Origin: Opitutales bacterium
GTDB taxonomy: Bacteria > Verrucomicrobiota > Verrucomicrobiia > Opitutales > UBA953
DNA: 52,580 bases
Reading direction: 5' to 3'
NCBI GenBank assembly: GCA_009691685.1
Contig: SIAU01000005.1
Location: 1 to 52,580, forward strand
Shown piece after piece: positions 34,576-43,439 of the stretch. Each line of letters opens with the position of its first letter. Positions within the stretch are counted from its first letter, which is position 1. A model generated the notes under the pieces. It was given only the letters and a program-made list of their open reading frames with translations. It was not told the DNA's origin and made no database searches. A program made the position numbers and the translations under genes.

Positions 34576-35242
34576 TCTTAAGCGACTCATCGCTCCGGTA
34601 TTATTTTTAGCCGGTGTAGTTGTCTTTTTTGGTTTCCCTTTCGCCCCAGGAGAAAAAGTCGATTTCTGGTTTCAGTCTTTTTTCTGGAACGGCAAAGCTT
34701 GGCTCATCCCTCACGGTAATCCCTTAGGCAAAATCATTGCCTATGATGGACCTAAGGCGCTGCTCATTTTATTCGCAGTGTATTTATTAGTAATTATTTT
34801 ATTACCGAAGTGTGCACCGCGTTGGATGAATCGCCGCCAAGCCATTTATGTTTTTGTATCGATTGCGCTGATTTCAGTTACCTCCACCCAGATTCGCGCG
34901 GTAACAAACATGGCTACGCCCTTGGAACTCACCCGCTATGGTGGAACTTTTCCGCACTTATTATTATTTCAGCTCAAGCCAGTAGGGTATCCCTGCCATG
35001 CATTTCCTGCGGGGCACGCCAGTGGAGGCCTGGCCTTGATCAGTCTATACTGGGCTTGGTCTAATCAGCCTTATCGGAAGCTCGGACTTTGGATCGGCTT
35101 AGGTCTCGGCGGTTTCATGGGCCTGTATCAAATCGCCCGCGGTGAGCATTTCCTTTCACACACGTTGGCGACATTGGGCCTGGCTTGGTTGCTTTCGGTG
35201 CTGCTCGCCTTGGCAATTAAGCCGACGCAAACGGCGGCTTAA
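34547..35242 (+). CDS. PAP2-superfamily membrane phosphatase
   Basis: This 231-aa protein has about six membrane helices and phosphatidate-phosphatase type 2 motifs: PCHAFPAGHASGG (PSGH-like) and ARGEHFLSHTLAT (second His region). ATG 34547 is chosen (overlap of 29 bases with the preceding gene); ATG 34532 is an alternative. Coupling to the LtaS-like transferase suggests it recycles the lipid phosphate product, for example diacylglycerol phosphate or undecaprenyl diphosphate; this is inference. Its stop shares a TTAA with the convergent prepilin-like gene. Confidence 0.88.
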   Translation: MADYSTQPTNLKRLIAPVLFLAGVVVFFGFPFAPGEKVDFWFQSFFWNGKAWLIPHGNPLGKIIAYDGPKALLILFAVYLLVIILLPKCAPRWMNRRQAIYVFVSIALISVTSTQIRAVTNMATPLELTRYGGTFPHLLLFQLKPVGYPCHAFPAGHASGGLALISLYWAWSNQPYRKLGLWIGLGLGGFMGLYQIARGEHFLSHTLATLGLAWLLSVLLALAIKPTQTAA

Positions 35243-35244
35243 TT
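35215..35244. repeat. inverted repeat spanning two overlapping convergent stop codons
   Basis: Perfect 10-bp arms AATTAAGCCG (35215-35224) and CGGCTTAATT (35235-35244) are separated by 10 bases. The right arm contains the TTAA in which the PAP2 stop and the prepilin-like gene's stop overlap. It may form a bidirectional terminator for the two converging genes, although no long T run follows. Confidence 0.4.
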
Positions 35245-36012
35245 ATTCGTCCAGTTAACAATATTGTCTGCTCGCTGGAATGAGGGAGGGCTGTTCGTGT
35301 CGTCGTTGAAGTAAGTGGTCGTGATGGTACCTGACTTAGGCATGTCTGTTCCGTCCCAGTATTCTACATCAACGGGTGTGCCTTCAGTCGTTGGTTCAAC
35401 GTAATTGGCTCCGCATGAAACAATGAGAAAGCCAGGATATTTCCAGGCTCCATAAGTATTGTTATAGGCGCCGGTGGTTAAATTTTGAATCGGAGTACTG
35501 TCTCCAGGCAGAACACGATAACGATAGTCGTACGCATTACCCCAAGGATCGCGGAACTCATAAGCTTTCGTCCAATCATCCAACCCGAGCGATTTATCGT
35601 CGTTCGATGTGACCACGCCGTTGCTTAAAAAAGGTTTCATTTTGCGATTACTTCCACCCGGCAATTTGGTGTCGGTATAATTGAGTAATTGAACGGCATT
35701 TCCACCAGAGGATAGATTTACGCTATAAATTCTCTTCCGCCCCGCCATTTGGTCGAAGAAATCTTTACGGAATTGTGCACCGTTGGTATTAGCTGAGGTT
35801 GAGCCACAGGGATAATCGCCATAAGTTTTACGATACACTTCGCAGGCCATATTAAGCCCCTGGATTTCGCCGCGGGCCTTCGCTTTATTATTACCATTTC
35901 TAGCCGCCTTGAAGAGGCTAAACATGAGCGTGCTGAGAATGCCGATGACGGCAATCACCAGCAAAATTTCGATGAGGGTAAAACCGTGACGGACAACAGA
36001 GCGAGGGGACAT
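35239..36012 (-). CDS. type II secretion/type IV pilin-like pseudopilin (GspG-like)
   Basis: This 257-aa protein has a class III prepilin signal (RHG | FTLIEILLVIAVIGIL, with the conserved Glu at +5), a long amphipathic helix, then a globular part with a GspG-like YRKTYGDYPCGS segment. It is longer than typical GspG (about 145 residues), like the many secreted prepilin-domain proteins of Verrucomicrobiota and Planctomycetota. No other secretion genes are adjacent. The start ATG has no Shine-Dalgarno sequence. Confidence 0.85.
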   Translation of the reverse strand: MSPRSVVRHGFTLIEILLVIAVIGILSTLMFSLFKAARNGNNKAKARGEIQGLNMACEVYRKTYGDYPCGSTSANTNGAQFRKDFFDQMAGRKRIYSVNLSSGGNAVQLLNYTDTKLPGGSNRKMKPFLSNGVVTSNDDKSLGLDDWTKAYEFRDPWGNAYDYRYRVLPGDSTPIQNLTTGAYNNTYGAWKYPGFLIVSCGANYVEPTTEGTPVDVEYWDGTDMPKSGTITTTYFNDDTNSPPSFQRADNIVNWTNN

Positions 36013-36028
36013 GGGGTAGGTTATTAAA

Positions 36029-36403
36029 TTAAATATGACGTGAATCGTTTTCGTCTTTTTTGACGTAGCCGGAATCTTGGCGCTGATGATTCACTGCATT
36101 CTTTTTTAAGTAAGCCTGGTAAACATCTTCGGCGGACATTCCTAAGACTTGAGCAATCGAAATGAGAAAGTGAAACAGATCGATGACTTCGACGCGGGCG
36201 TTTTGTTCATCAAACTTCTGATACTTCGCCCACCACTTCCAAGGCACCGAGTCCGTTAACTCAGCCATCTCTTGCTGCATGGCGCGGAGGTAGTTGAGCG
36301 TCCATTTGATTTTCTCTTCCTCGGTCATGCCTTCCGTGATGACCCCAATGCGCTTATTAAGGTCGGATTGCATTTTGAAGATTTCCTCGAATTTATCAGC
36401 CAT
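36029..36403 (-). CDS. all-alpha dUTPase-like (dUTPase_2/MazG superfamily) protein
   Basis: This 124-aa protein has the all-alpha dimeric dUTPase pattern: MQSDLNKRIG near the start, then TLNYLRAMQQEMAELTDSVPWKWWAK with an ExxE metal motif, and ARVEVIDLFHFLISIAQVLGM with the second acidic motif. It probably hydrolyses dUTP to dUMP. ATG 36403 is chosen; an upstream continuation of the frame to 36685 lies antisense to the U32 gene and has no coding character. The prepilin-like gene follows 16 bases downstream. Confidence 0.85.
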   Translation of the reverse strand: MADKFEEIFKMQSDLNKRIGVITEGMTEEEKIKWTLNYLRAMQQEMAELTDSVPWKWWAKYQKFDEQNARVEVIDLFHFLISIAQVLGMSAEDVYQAYLKKNAVNHQRQDSGYVKKDENDSRHI

Positions 36404-36503
36404 AAGCCCATCAAATGGTCTTAGGGGTTGGGGGCAACCCTGTATCCGTGGCACCTTGCTAATTCGTCTTTGCAGATTCGCTAGAGTATGCCTTGCTCGG
36501 GGT

Positions 36504-39032
36504 GTGCTGTCCGTCCCGACTATAAAACAATTAAGAAAACCCGAGGTTCTTGCCCCGGCGGGGGAGTGGGATTGTGCAAAAGCTGCCGTGGAGAATGGAG
36601 CCGACGCTATATTTTTCGGTGTAGGTCGATTCAACGCCCGCGTTCGTGCCCATAATTTTGAAGAGGCCGACTTGCCCTCGCTCATGACCTACCTGCATGG
36701 TCGTGGCGTGAAAGGGTATGTTACTTTTAATACCCTTATTTTTCCCGAAGAACTCGCCGAAGCCTCCCGCATGCTTCGTACGATTATTGCTTCAGGGGTA
36801 GATGCCGCGATTGTGCAGGACGCCGGTATTTGTCGTCTGATCAGAAAAATATCACCCGACTTTCCTATCCACGCTTCGACTCAGATGACGGTGACGAGTG
36901 CGGAAGGTGCGCAATACGCTAAAGACTTAGGTGCATCCCTCGCCGTTTTGGGTCGTGAGGTTTCGATTCCTGAAATGCAAAAAATGCAGACGGGATTATC
37001 GGTCAAAAATACGTCGCTCGATTTAGAAGTCTTTGTGCATGGTGCACTTTGCGTAGCGTATTCTGGCCAATGTCTTACGAGTGAATCGCTCGGCGGGCGT
37101 TCGGCAAATCGTGGTGAATGTGCGCAAGCTTGTCGTATGCCCTACGAATTAGTCGTCGACGGCGTAGTCAAAGACTTGGGCGACCGTGCTTATTTGCTAT
37201 CACCTCAGGATCTTGCCGGAATCGAAGTAGTGCCTGATTTAATTCGTGCGGGAATAAAATCTTTAAAAATTGAAGGACGTCTCAAATCACCCGAATACGT
37301 CGCAGCGATTACTCGTGCCTACCGTCGCGCGGTCGACGCCGCGTGGGCAGCCCTACAAACGGGACAAAATGCTGACCAAGCTGCTCATCGCATTAATACC
37401 GAAGAAGAGTATGCGATGCAGATGACTTTCTCGCGCGGACTTTATAGCGGCTGGCTTCGCGGAATCGATAATCAGAATTTAGTCCACGCACGATTTGGAA
37501 AAAAGCGGGGAGCGTATTTGGGACAAGTAGTTGATGTGTCGACGAATGGAGTCACTTTAAAATTACAAGGTCCGCTCAAACCGGGTGATGGTGTGGTTTT
37601 CGACCAAGGTAAACCAGCCGAACGCGAACAGGGTGGTTTTGTTCATGGTCTCGAACCTGCACGCGGTGACTTAACTTTTGTGAGATTCGGACGCGAAGAT
37701 GTGGACTGGTCACAAGTCGCCCCAGGTGCACTGCTGTGGAAAACTAAAGATCAAGAATTAGACAAACGACTGCACGATTCCTGGGATCGTGAACGTCCTA
37801 ACTTTCGTCGACCCATTTCTGCCAAAGTGATTGGTCGATTGAATCACCCCTTGCGCATTGAGCTTAATGATGGCGAAGGTCACGTGGTTTCGGCGGATTC
37901 GTCGATGCCCTGCGTCGCCGCAGAGAAGCGTCCATTAGCTCAGGAATTATTGCAGGAGCAACTGGGTCGATTAGGTGAGACCGGTTTAGAACTTACGGAA
38001 TTAAAATTAGACTTAGAGGGCTCGTTGATTGTACCGATGAGTGAAATCAATCGACTTCGCCGCGATTTAATTGAGCGCTTAACAGAACTCCGCGAACAAC
38101 CACCTAAGTGGAAGTTAAATACCTTTAGTGATGAGGCCTATACCGTAGAAAAAACTTCTGAGAAATCTAGTGCTCGTGCCGAGCTTATCACCGTCATTCG
38201 TGAGCCCGAGCAACTGGAGCCAGCTTTGCAATGGGGTGCACGTGTTATTTACGCTGAGTTTGAAGACCCTAAAAAATTCCGTGCTGCGGTCGCCCGTGTG
38301 CGCGAGTTTGAAAAAGAAACGGGAAAGAAATGCGAGTTCTGGGCGATGGGTCCACGTATCCATAAAGAGGGTGAGGAACGCCTCACTGAAATTGTTTTAT
38401 CATCCAATGCTGACGGCTACTTGGTCCGTAATCACGATAATTTAAAAGCCTTTGCCGGCCATCGTCGCCGCGGAGATTTTTCCCTAAATATCGCCAATGG
38501 ACTGACCGCTGAATGGTTGGTGAGTCACCATGGACTTGAAGGAGTCACCGCCTCGTACGACTTAGATATAAATCAGTTAACGGCCCTCATTAAATCGGCT
38601 CCGGCTGAGTGGTTTGAAGTTACCTTACACCAACACATGCCGATGTTCCATATGGAGCACTGTGTCTTTTGCGCTTTTATGTCGAAAGGTAAAGACTACC
38701 GCGACTGTGGTCGTCCCTGCGATAAGCATCGAGTGAAGTTGCGCGATCGCGTGGGCGCCGAACATATTTTGAAAGCCGACGCTGGCTGCCGTAACACGCT
38801 ATATAACTCGAGAGCACAAACGGGGGCTGAATACATGGGCGATTTATTAGCTCTCGGGGTGAAACGATTCCGTATCGAATTTGTTGATGAAAATGCTACC
38901 ACCGTCACGCAGACGCTTGAAAAATATCAGTCATTGCTCGACGGAAAGATTACTGGCACCGAACTGTGGAATGATTTAAAAGTTTTAAATCAGTTGGGTG
39001 TAACGCGCGGAACTTTGCGGGCGAAAATTTAA
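36504..39032 (+). CDS. large U32-family protein (RlhA-like, with DUF3656-type C-terminus)
   Basis: The core 'peptidase U32' fold starts at KPEVLAPAGEWDCAKAAVENGADAIFFG and includes IHASTQMTVTSAEGAQYAKDLGASLAVLGREVS, the Cys-rich GALCVAYSGQCLTS and NRGECAQAC, and LKIEGRLKSPEYVA. A collagenase-like middle domain and a Cys-rich end (HCVFCAF, DCGRPCDKH) follow. Relatives such as RlhA and UbiU/V use these Cys to bind an Fe-S cluster for RNA or ubiquinone hydroxylation, so hydroxylase is likelier than peptidase. The best start is GTG 36504 (842 aa), since no in-frame ATG lies near the conserved N-terminus. The stop overlaps that of recD2. Confidence 0.9.
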   Translation: MLSVPTIKQLRKPEVLAPAGEWDCAKAAVENGADAIFFGVGRFNARVRAHNFEEADLPSLMTYLHGRGVKGYVTFNTLIFPEELAEASRMLRTIIASGVDAAIVQDAGICRLIRKISPDFPIHASTQMTVTSAEGAQYAKDLGASLAVLGREVSIPEMQKMQTGLSVKNTSLDLEVFVHGALCVAYSGQCLTSESLGGRSANRGECAQACRMPYELVVDGVVKDLGDRAYLLSPQDLAGIEVVPDLIRAGIKSLKIEGRLKSPEYVAAITRAYRRAVDAAWAALQTGQNADQAAHRINTEEEYAMQMTFSRGLYSGWLRGIDNQNLVHARFGKKRGAYLGQVVDVSTNGVTLKLQGPLKPGDGVVFDQGKPAEREQGGFVHGLEPARGDLTFVRFGREDVDWSQVAPGALLWKTKDQELDKRLHDSWDRERPNFRRPISAKVIGRLNHPLRIELNDGEGHVVSADSSMPCVAAEKRPLAQELLQEQLGRLGETGLELTELKLDLEGSLIVPMSEINRLRRDLIERLTELREQPPKWKLNTFSDEAYTVEKTSEKSSARAELITVIREPEQLEPALQWGARVIYAEFEDPKKFRAAVARVREFEKETGKKCEFWAMGPRIHKEGEERLTEIVLSSNADGYLVRNHDNLKAFAGHRRRGDFSLNIANGLTAEWLVSHHGLEGVTASYDLDINQLTALIKSAPAEWFEVTLHQHMPMFHMEHCVFCAFMSKGKDYRDCGRPCDKHRVKLRDRVGAEHILKADAGCRNTLYNSRAQTGAEYMGDLLALGVKRFRIEFVDENATTVTQTLEKYQSLLDGKITGTELWNDLKVLNQLGVTRGTLRAKI

Positions 39033-41218
39033 ATTTCTTCTTTGAGTCGCGGAAGTAGTCCAGTGATTCGACCCGAGTCTGAAATATTTCTCACCGCCAT
39101 CGCATAGGCTGTCGGATCGCCTACTAATATAACTTGTTTACGACCGCGCGTGATGGCGGTATAAATTAAATTACGGGCCAACATGATACTGTGTTGACGG
39201 AGTAAGGGGATGACAACGGCGGGGAATTCAGATCCTTGCGATTTATGGATACTCACCGCGTAGGCCAATTGCAGGTCGGATTGTTCACTGCGTTCGAACT
39301 CCACGCGGGTGCCATCAAAATCAATCAACATATTCCCAGTTTCGGGCTGAATCTCGAGCACGACGCCAAAGTCGCCGTTAAAAATTAACTTATCATAATT
39401 ATTACGCGTCTGAATGACTTTATCGCCTGTAGTGATTCGACCGGCTTGGGCGTGGGGACCGCGTAATTTTTCTTGGAGGGCTTGATTGAATGCTTGAATA
39501 CCACCCGTGCCTTTATGCATCGGAGCGAGCACTTGGATATCGCGCAGTGGATCTAGTCTTAATTTATTCGGTAAGATTTCGCAGCAGAGCTGGGTGACCT
39601 TTTGTACACATTTTTCCGGATCATCGACGCGTAGGAAGTGGATGTCTTGGGTGAAATCTAATTTATCAAATTCTTCAACCGGGTGGGGCGGATGTGCATC
39701 AGAATGTAAAATGCCGTGCGCAATCGTAACAATGCCCGAGCGTGCGCCTTGCCGAAACACGCTATCCAGTCGAGTTACGGCAGCGACATTGGATTGGATG
39801 ATATCACTCAAAACATTGCCTGCACCGACCGAGGGTAATTGATTAACATCACCGACTAAAAGTAGGTGAGCGGTTCCAGGAATCGCCCGTAGTAAGGCCG
39901 CCGCGAGTTTCGTGTCCAACATACTCGATTCATCGATGATGATAAAATCTACGCTGAGTGGATTATCTGTATTGGCGGTAAACCCTCCGGCGCTGGGATC
40001 AAATTTTAATAAGCGGTGAATGGTGGAAGCGGCAACGCGTGTCGCCTCATGCATTCGTTTAGCCGCTCGACCTGTCGGTGCTCCTAATAAAATCTTAACT
40101 CGTTTCGCTACCAAAATATCGCACAGGGCTTTGAGAATCGTTGTTTTACCGGTACCCGGTCCACCGGTGAGAATGCTGACTTTATTTTTTAAGGCCATCA
40201 TCACGGCTTGGCCCTGCGCTTCCGAAAAAGTAAAGCCCGCGCGTTCTTGCGCCCATGCGACAGCTTTATCGGCAATGATGGGTGGGAGATTACTTGGAGT
40301 ATTGGTTAATCGACGAAGAGAGGCAGTGATGGAGCGCTCTGCATTTTCTTGGGCGCGAAGTTGGATGAGTCGAACGCCATTCGTCTCTAGTAAGCAGACT
40401 GAATTTTCTTTAATCAGAACTTTTAATCGATCTTGCACGATAGAGTAATCGACTTCGAGTAGTGCAGTGGCTTTTTCTAAAAGACCAACTTCGGGGAAGG
40501 CGCTATGACCTTCGCCCTCCAGTTCTTCTAACGTGTGCATAATACCAGCATCTACACGCTGGGGTCCGGCGGTGGGCAGTCCAAGATTTCGGGCAATTTT
40601 ATCGGCGGTTTTAAATCCGACGCCTTCGACTTCACGACAAACCCTATAAGGCTCATTCATTAATATCTTTTTCGCATCGTTACCGTAAGCCTTAACAATA
40701 CGTAGGCAGAGTGCGTTGGTCACGCCGTAGGTTTGGAGAAACACCATGACTTCACGAAGAGCCTTTTGTTCTTCCCAGGCTGCTTTGATGGATTTCGCGC
40801 GACCGGGTCCGATGCCTTCAACTTCGCGAAGTCGCGCTGACTGATTCGAAATAATATCGAAAGTGCGTACGCCAAATTTCGCGACAATTTTTTCGGCGTA
40901 AGTTTTGCCGACACCTTTGACTAAACCACTGCCTAAATATTTACGGATGCCATGAACGGAGGAGGGGAGGCGTGAAGTAAAAGATTTTACACGAAGTTGG
41001 GCGCCGTGTTGGTGGTGGCGCTCCCAGAATCCGACCAATTCAACCGTCTCGCCACATTGCACTCCGGAAAGATTTCCAAGGATGGTAATTTTATCACCCG
41101 TTTCTGGACTTAATTCCGCAATCGTAAAAAAGGTATCTTCATCTAACCACAAGATACGTTCGACCACACCGGAAAGCGTGATTTCAGGTCCGCGAGATTC
41201 TTGGCGCGGGGGCGACAT
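39029..41218 (-). CDS. recD2: RecD2-type ATP-dependent 5'-3' DNA helicase
   Basis: This 729-aa SF1B helicase is not associated with RecBC. It has an N-terminal OB-like domain (about 1-80), helix-hairpin-helix repeats (VEGIGPGRAKSIKAAW, VEGVGFKTADKIARNLGLP), Walker A GGPGTGKTTILKAL, Walker B DESSMLD, QLPSVGAG, and the late motif AVSIHKSQGSEFPAVVIPL. The size matches RecD2 of Deinococcus and Bacillus. Its stop shares TTAA with the convergent U32 gene inside a 12-bp AAATTTAAATTT palindrome (39025-39036). Confidence 0.96.
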   Translation of the reverse strand: MSPPRQESRGPEITLSGVVERILWLDEDTFFTIAELSPETGDKITILGNLSGVQCGETVELVGFWERHHQHGAQLRVKSFTSRLPSSVHGIRKYLGSGLVKGVGKTYAEKIVAKFGVRTFDIISNQSARLREVEGIGPGRAKSIKAAWEEQKALREVMVFLQTYGVTNALCLRIVKAYGNDAKKILMNEPYRVCREVEGVGFKTADKIARNLGLPTAGPQRVDAGIMHTLEELEGEGHSAFPEVGLLEKATALLEVDYSIVQDRLKVLIKENSVCLLETNGVRLIQLRAQENAERSITASLRRLTNTPSNLPPIIADKAVAWAQERAGFTFSEAQGQAVMMALKNKVSILTGGPGTGKTTILKALCDILVAKRVKILLGAPTGRAAKRMHEATRVAASTIHRLLKFDPSAGGFTANTDNPLSVDFIIIDESSMLDTKLAAALLRAIPGTAHLLLVGDVNQLPSVGAGNVLSDIIQSNVAAVTRLDSVFRQGARSGIVTIAHGILHSDAHPPHPVEEFDKLDFTQDIHFLRVDDPEKCVQKVTQLCCEILPNKLRLDPLRDIQVLAPMHKGTGGIQAFNQALQEKLRGPHAQAGRITTGDKVIQTRNNYDKLIFNGDFGVVLEIQPETGNMLIDFDGTRVEFERSEQSDLQLAYAVSIHKSQGSEFPAVVIPLLRQHSIMLARNLIYTAITRGRKQVILVGDPTAYAMAVRNISDSGRITGLLPRLKEEI

Positions 41219-41262
41219 GGTTTAAGCCAATCATTCCTTAGTCTAATGAGCGAAACAAAACC

Positions 41263-41919
41263 TTAAAATCCAAAGAGTGTTTTTTGCAGCGTGGGCAGGT
41301 CGATATGCACCGTGTCGGGACCGTACGGTAATAACTCCTCGACCGTATGACTACCCGTTGCCACGCAATGGATGGCGGCCAGTTTACCGTTTCGTGCGGT
41401 TTCGATATCGAAAGGCGAGTCGCCAATCATGATCGTTCTTTCGGGTTTAGCTCCGAGCGTGCTCGTGACGAAATGGGTGAACTCTGGCTGCGGTTTGCGC
41501 CAGGGGTGGACATTGGTGCCGAAGACACCGTCAACGAGATGATCGATTTTTAGATAACTGATTATTTTTTTAGAGTTAGTGTCATCCTTATTGGTATAAA
41601 CGGCCGTACGCACGCCGCGGGCTTTGAGGCCTGTAAGAATCTCTTCACATCCCTCATAAGTTTTAAGCCCTTGGAGCATGACTGATGGAAAATGTTCGCG
41701 GAACAGTCTGGTGGCGGTGGCGGCATTCTCCTCGCCCGCTAATTTTTGCACAGTGACGTTGACGGATCCACCCACCGCGCGACGAATCTGTTCGTAGCTG
41801 ACACTCGGTAAGCCCATCAGTTTCATTACATCATTATAACACTGATGGATGCCCTCAAAGTTATCCACGAGGGTGCCATCGAGGTCAAATAATACGGTTT
41901 CGGGAAGTTGGGCTGACAT
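41263..41919 (-). CDS. HAD-family phosphatase (phosphoglycolate phosphatase-like)
   Basis: This 218-aa protein carries the HAD motifs: FDLDGTLVDNFEGI (nucleophile Asp and second Asp), Thr in VYTNKD, Lys in PWRKPQPE, and MIGDSPFDIETARNG. The cap domain is alpha-helical (class I). The substrate is likely phosphoglycolate or another small phosphate ester. It lies 44 bases downstream of recD2 on the same strand. Confidence 0.92.
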   Translation of the reverse strand: MSAQLPETVLFDLDGTLVDNFEGIHQCYNDVMKLMGLPSVSYEQIRRAVGGSVNVTVQKLAGEENAATATRLFREHFPSVMLQGLKTYEGCEEILTGLKARGVRTAVYTNKDDTNSKKIISYLKIDHLVDGVFGTNVHPWRKPQPEFTHFVTSTLGAKPERTIMIGDSPFDIETARNGKLAAIHCVATGSHTVEELLPYGPDTVHIDLPTLQKTLFGF

Positions 41920-42006
41920 GCTAAGAATAACTGAGACGTTAATGGGCGTCTTTCCAAGTTTGGAATTGAAGAAAAGCGTTTTACCCCTACTTCTTGCGAT
42001 ATTCCC

Positions 42007-42612
42007 ATGACCTTCTCGCTCGATTTAACTAAACCCCTAAGCCGTGTTGGGCTGATTCTTAACCTTGTTTTTCTGACCGTCGTATTTTCCGCAATTTCTT
42101 GGTTAAGTTTTGGTTTTATGACCAATACCTTGCCGACTTCTGGGGCTCACGAAGCGGAGCAAGCGATTGCTCAAAAAGTTCAGGATGAAACATTTTCAAA
42201 ATTAAAATCGGCAGCTAAAGGAAAAGTTTTCGACGAAAAAGCAGCGATTGAAGAAGCCCGAACAAAGGGTCTCGAAGCAGCTACTAAAGAAGCTAAAAAG
42301 GTCCACCACGAAGCCGTTGAACTTTGGGCACCGTTTGCGATTTTCCTCCTCCTTTTATCGGCGATCTTCTTCGCTGGTTTTCTGTCCATTGCTTTATTAC
42401 GTCGCGTGAACGATGCCGCTGCCTCAGCACTTTTAGGGTTCATCGCTATCGCAGGTGCATTCGCCTACGCTACCTTTGTTGCCTTTGAGCCATTCTTAAC
42501 GCATCACGACCTCACCAAGACATGGGCGCCTGCTGGAATCATCGGTTTAGTTTTGTTTTTACCCCTATTTTTCAAGGGTGAAAATCAAGGTCACACCGAC
42601 GACGCTCACTGA
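42007..42612 (+). CDS. unrecognised membrane protein with charged helical loop
   Basis: This 201-aa protein belongs to no family I recognise. It has an N-terminal membrane helix (about 14-38), then a charged Ala/Lys/Glu-rich helical stretch (about 46-103) without hydrophobic breaks, and three further helices (about 108-130, 138-160, 178-194). The end is GENQGHTDDAH, hydrophilic with two His. It stands alone between the divergent HAD gene and the convergent surE, so context gives no functional hint. Confidence 0.75.
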   Translation: MTFSLDLTKPLSRVGLILNLVFLTVVFSAISWLSFGFMTNTLPTSGAHEAEQAIAQKVQDETFSKLKSAAKGKVFDEKAAIEEARTKGLEAATKEAKKVHHEAVELWAPFAIFLLLLSAIFFAGFLSIALLRRVNDAAASALLGFIAIAGAFAYATFVAFEPFLTHHDLTKTWAPAGIIGLVLFLPLFFKGENQGHTDDAH

Positions 42613-42652
42613 TTTTTAGAGTCGGCTGACTTGGCCGAAATCAAAAACAGTG
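42607..42652. repeat. imperfect inverted repeat across the stops of the unknown membrane gene and surE
   Basis: Nested complementary blocks CACTG / CAGTG, TTTTT / AAAAA and TCGGC / GCCGA flank a TGACTTG loop, with small mismatched bulges between blocks. The structure covers both stop codons of the convergent pair. It could act as a transcript-end hairpin but lacks a T run at its outer edge. Confidence 0.35.
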
Positions 42653-43389
42653 TGACTGATAAGGCCTTCTTCAATGGCTGCTAAATCGGTGTCTTTTCCT
42701 GCGCTAATGACTTCGCCGTCGCTCCAGGCAAAACTGTAGCCGAAGGCTGAAGGTTTAAAGAGTGAGTTATGTCGAACAATTGCTGGAATAGTTTTCTTAA
42801 CTTTCGTTTCCGCAGTTACCTTGCTCGGATAATTTAAACTATGAACGTGCAATCCAGTGACGGGTTTGCCCACTAAGCTTTTAGCAAACGCGGCGGCGTG
42901 ATCGCAGGCCGCATCGAGATGAGGCTGTATGCTGCTGGGGCAAACGCTCGGGTTGCGATGAACGATTTCGAAGACACTTTTCTCTAAGTCGAATGAACAA
43001 GCTACGGCGGGGAGGCCCCAAGCGCTTCCTTCGGTCGCCCCAGCCAGTGTGCCCGAGCTTAGACACAAGGGCATCGTGGCGTTGAACCCAATATTCATAC
43101 CGGAAAGTACGACGTCGGGTTTCTTTTTTAAGAGATTCCCCAGGGCGATATTCACGCAATCGGAAGGGGTGCCATCAATCGACCATGCCTCGTGTCCGCA
43201 ATTAGGGTAGGATGAAACGGTGACTTCGCGATGGCGACTAAACGCACGTCCAATCCAGCTTCTTTCGCCGGAGGGTGCCGCCACCCAAACATGAAAGCCT
43301 TGTTTAATGCAGGAGCGGACTAAGTTTTGAAAAAAAGCAGCTCCGATGCCGTCATCATTGGTAACCAGAACCGTGGGAGCTGAAATCAT
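42616..43389 (-). CDS. surE: 5'-nucleotidase SurE
   Basis: This metal-dependent nucleotide phosphatase (257 aa) has the SurE pattern: LVTNDDGIGA with the metal Asp pair (D12-D13), VAAPSGERSWIGRAFS, SIDGTPSDCVNIAL, LSGMNIGFN and SSGTLAGATEGSAWGLPAVACS. The length is standard. SurE acts in nucleotide and stationary-phase metabolism. The pcm gene often next to it elsewhere is absent. Confidence 0.94.
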   Translation of the reverse strand: MISAPTVLVTNDDGIGAAFFQNLVRSCIKQGFHVWVAAPSGERSWIGRAFSRHREVTVSSYPNCGHEAWSIDGTPSDCVNIALGNLLKKKPDVVLSGMNIGFNATMPLCLSSGTLAGATEGSAWGLPAVACSFDLEKSVFEIVHRNPSVCPSSIQPHLDAACDHAAAFAKSLVGKPVTGLHVHSLNYPSKVTAETKVKKTIPAIVRHNSLFKPSAFGYSFAWSDGEVISAGKDTDLAAIEEGLISHTVFDFGQVSRL

Positions 43390-43439
43390 AAGCCGAAGAG
43401 TGCTAATACTTGGCTTACGGGCAATGCGGAAGGCAAAGA

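Noticed and set aside
36294-36503. N-terminal extension of the U32 protein
   Set aside because: The translated segment is antisense to the dUTPase-like gene and resembles no U32 N-terminus.
36404-36685. 94-residue N-terminal extension of the dUTPase-like gene
   Set aside because: It is antisense to the conserved start of the U32 gene, has no family similarity, and the conserved dUTPase start MADKFEEIF coincides with ATG 36403.
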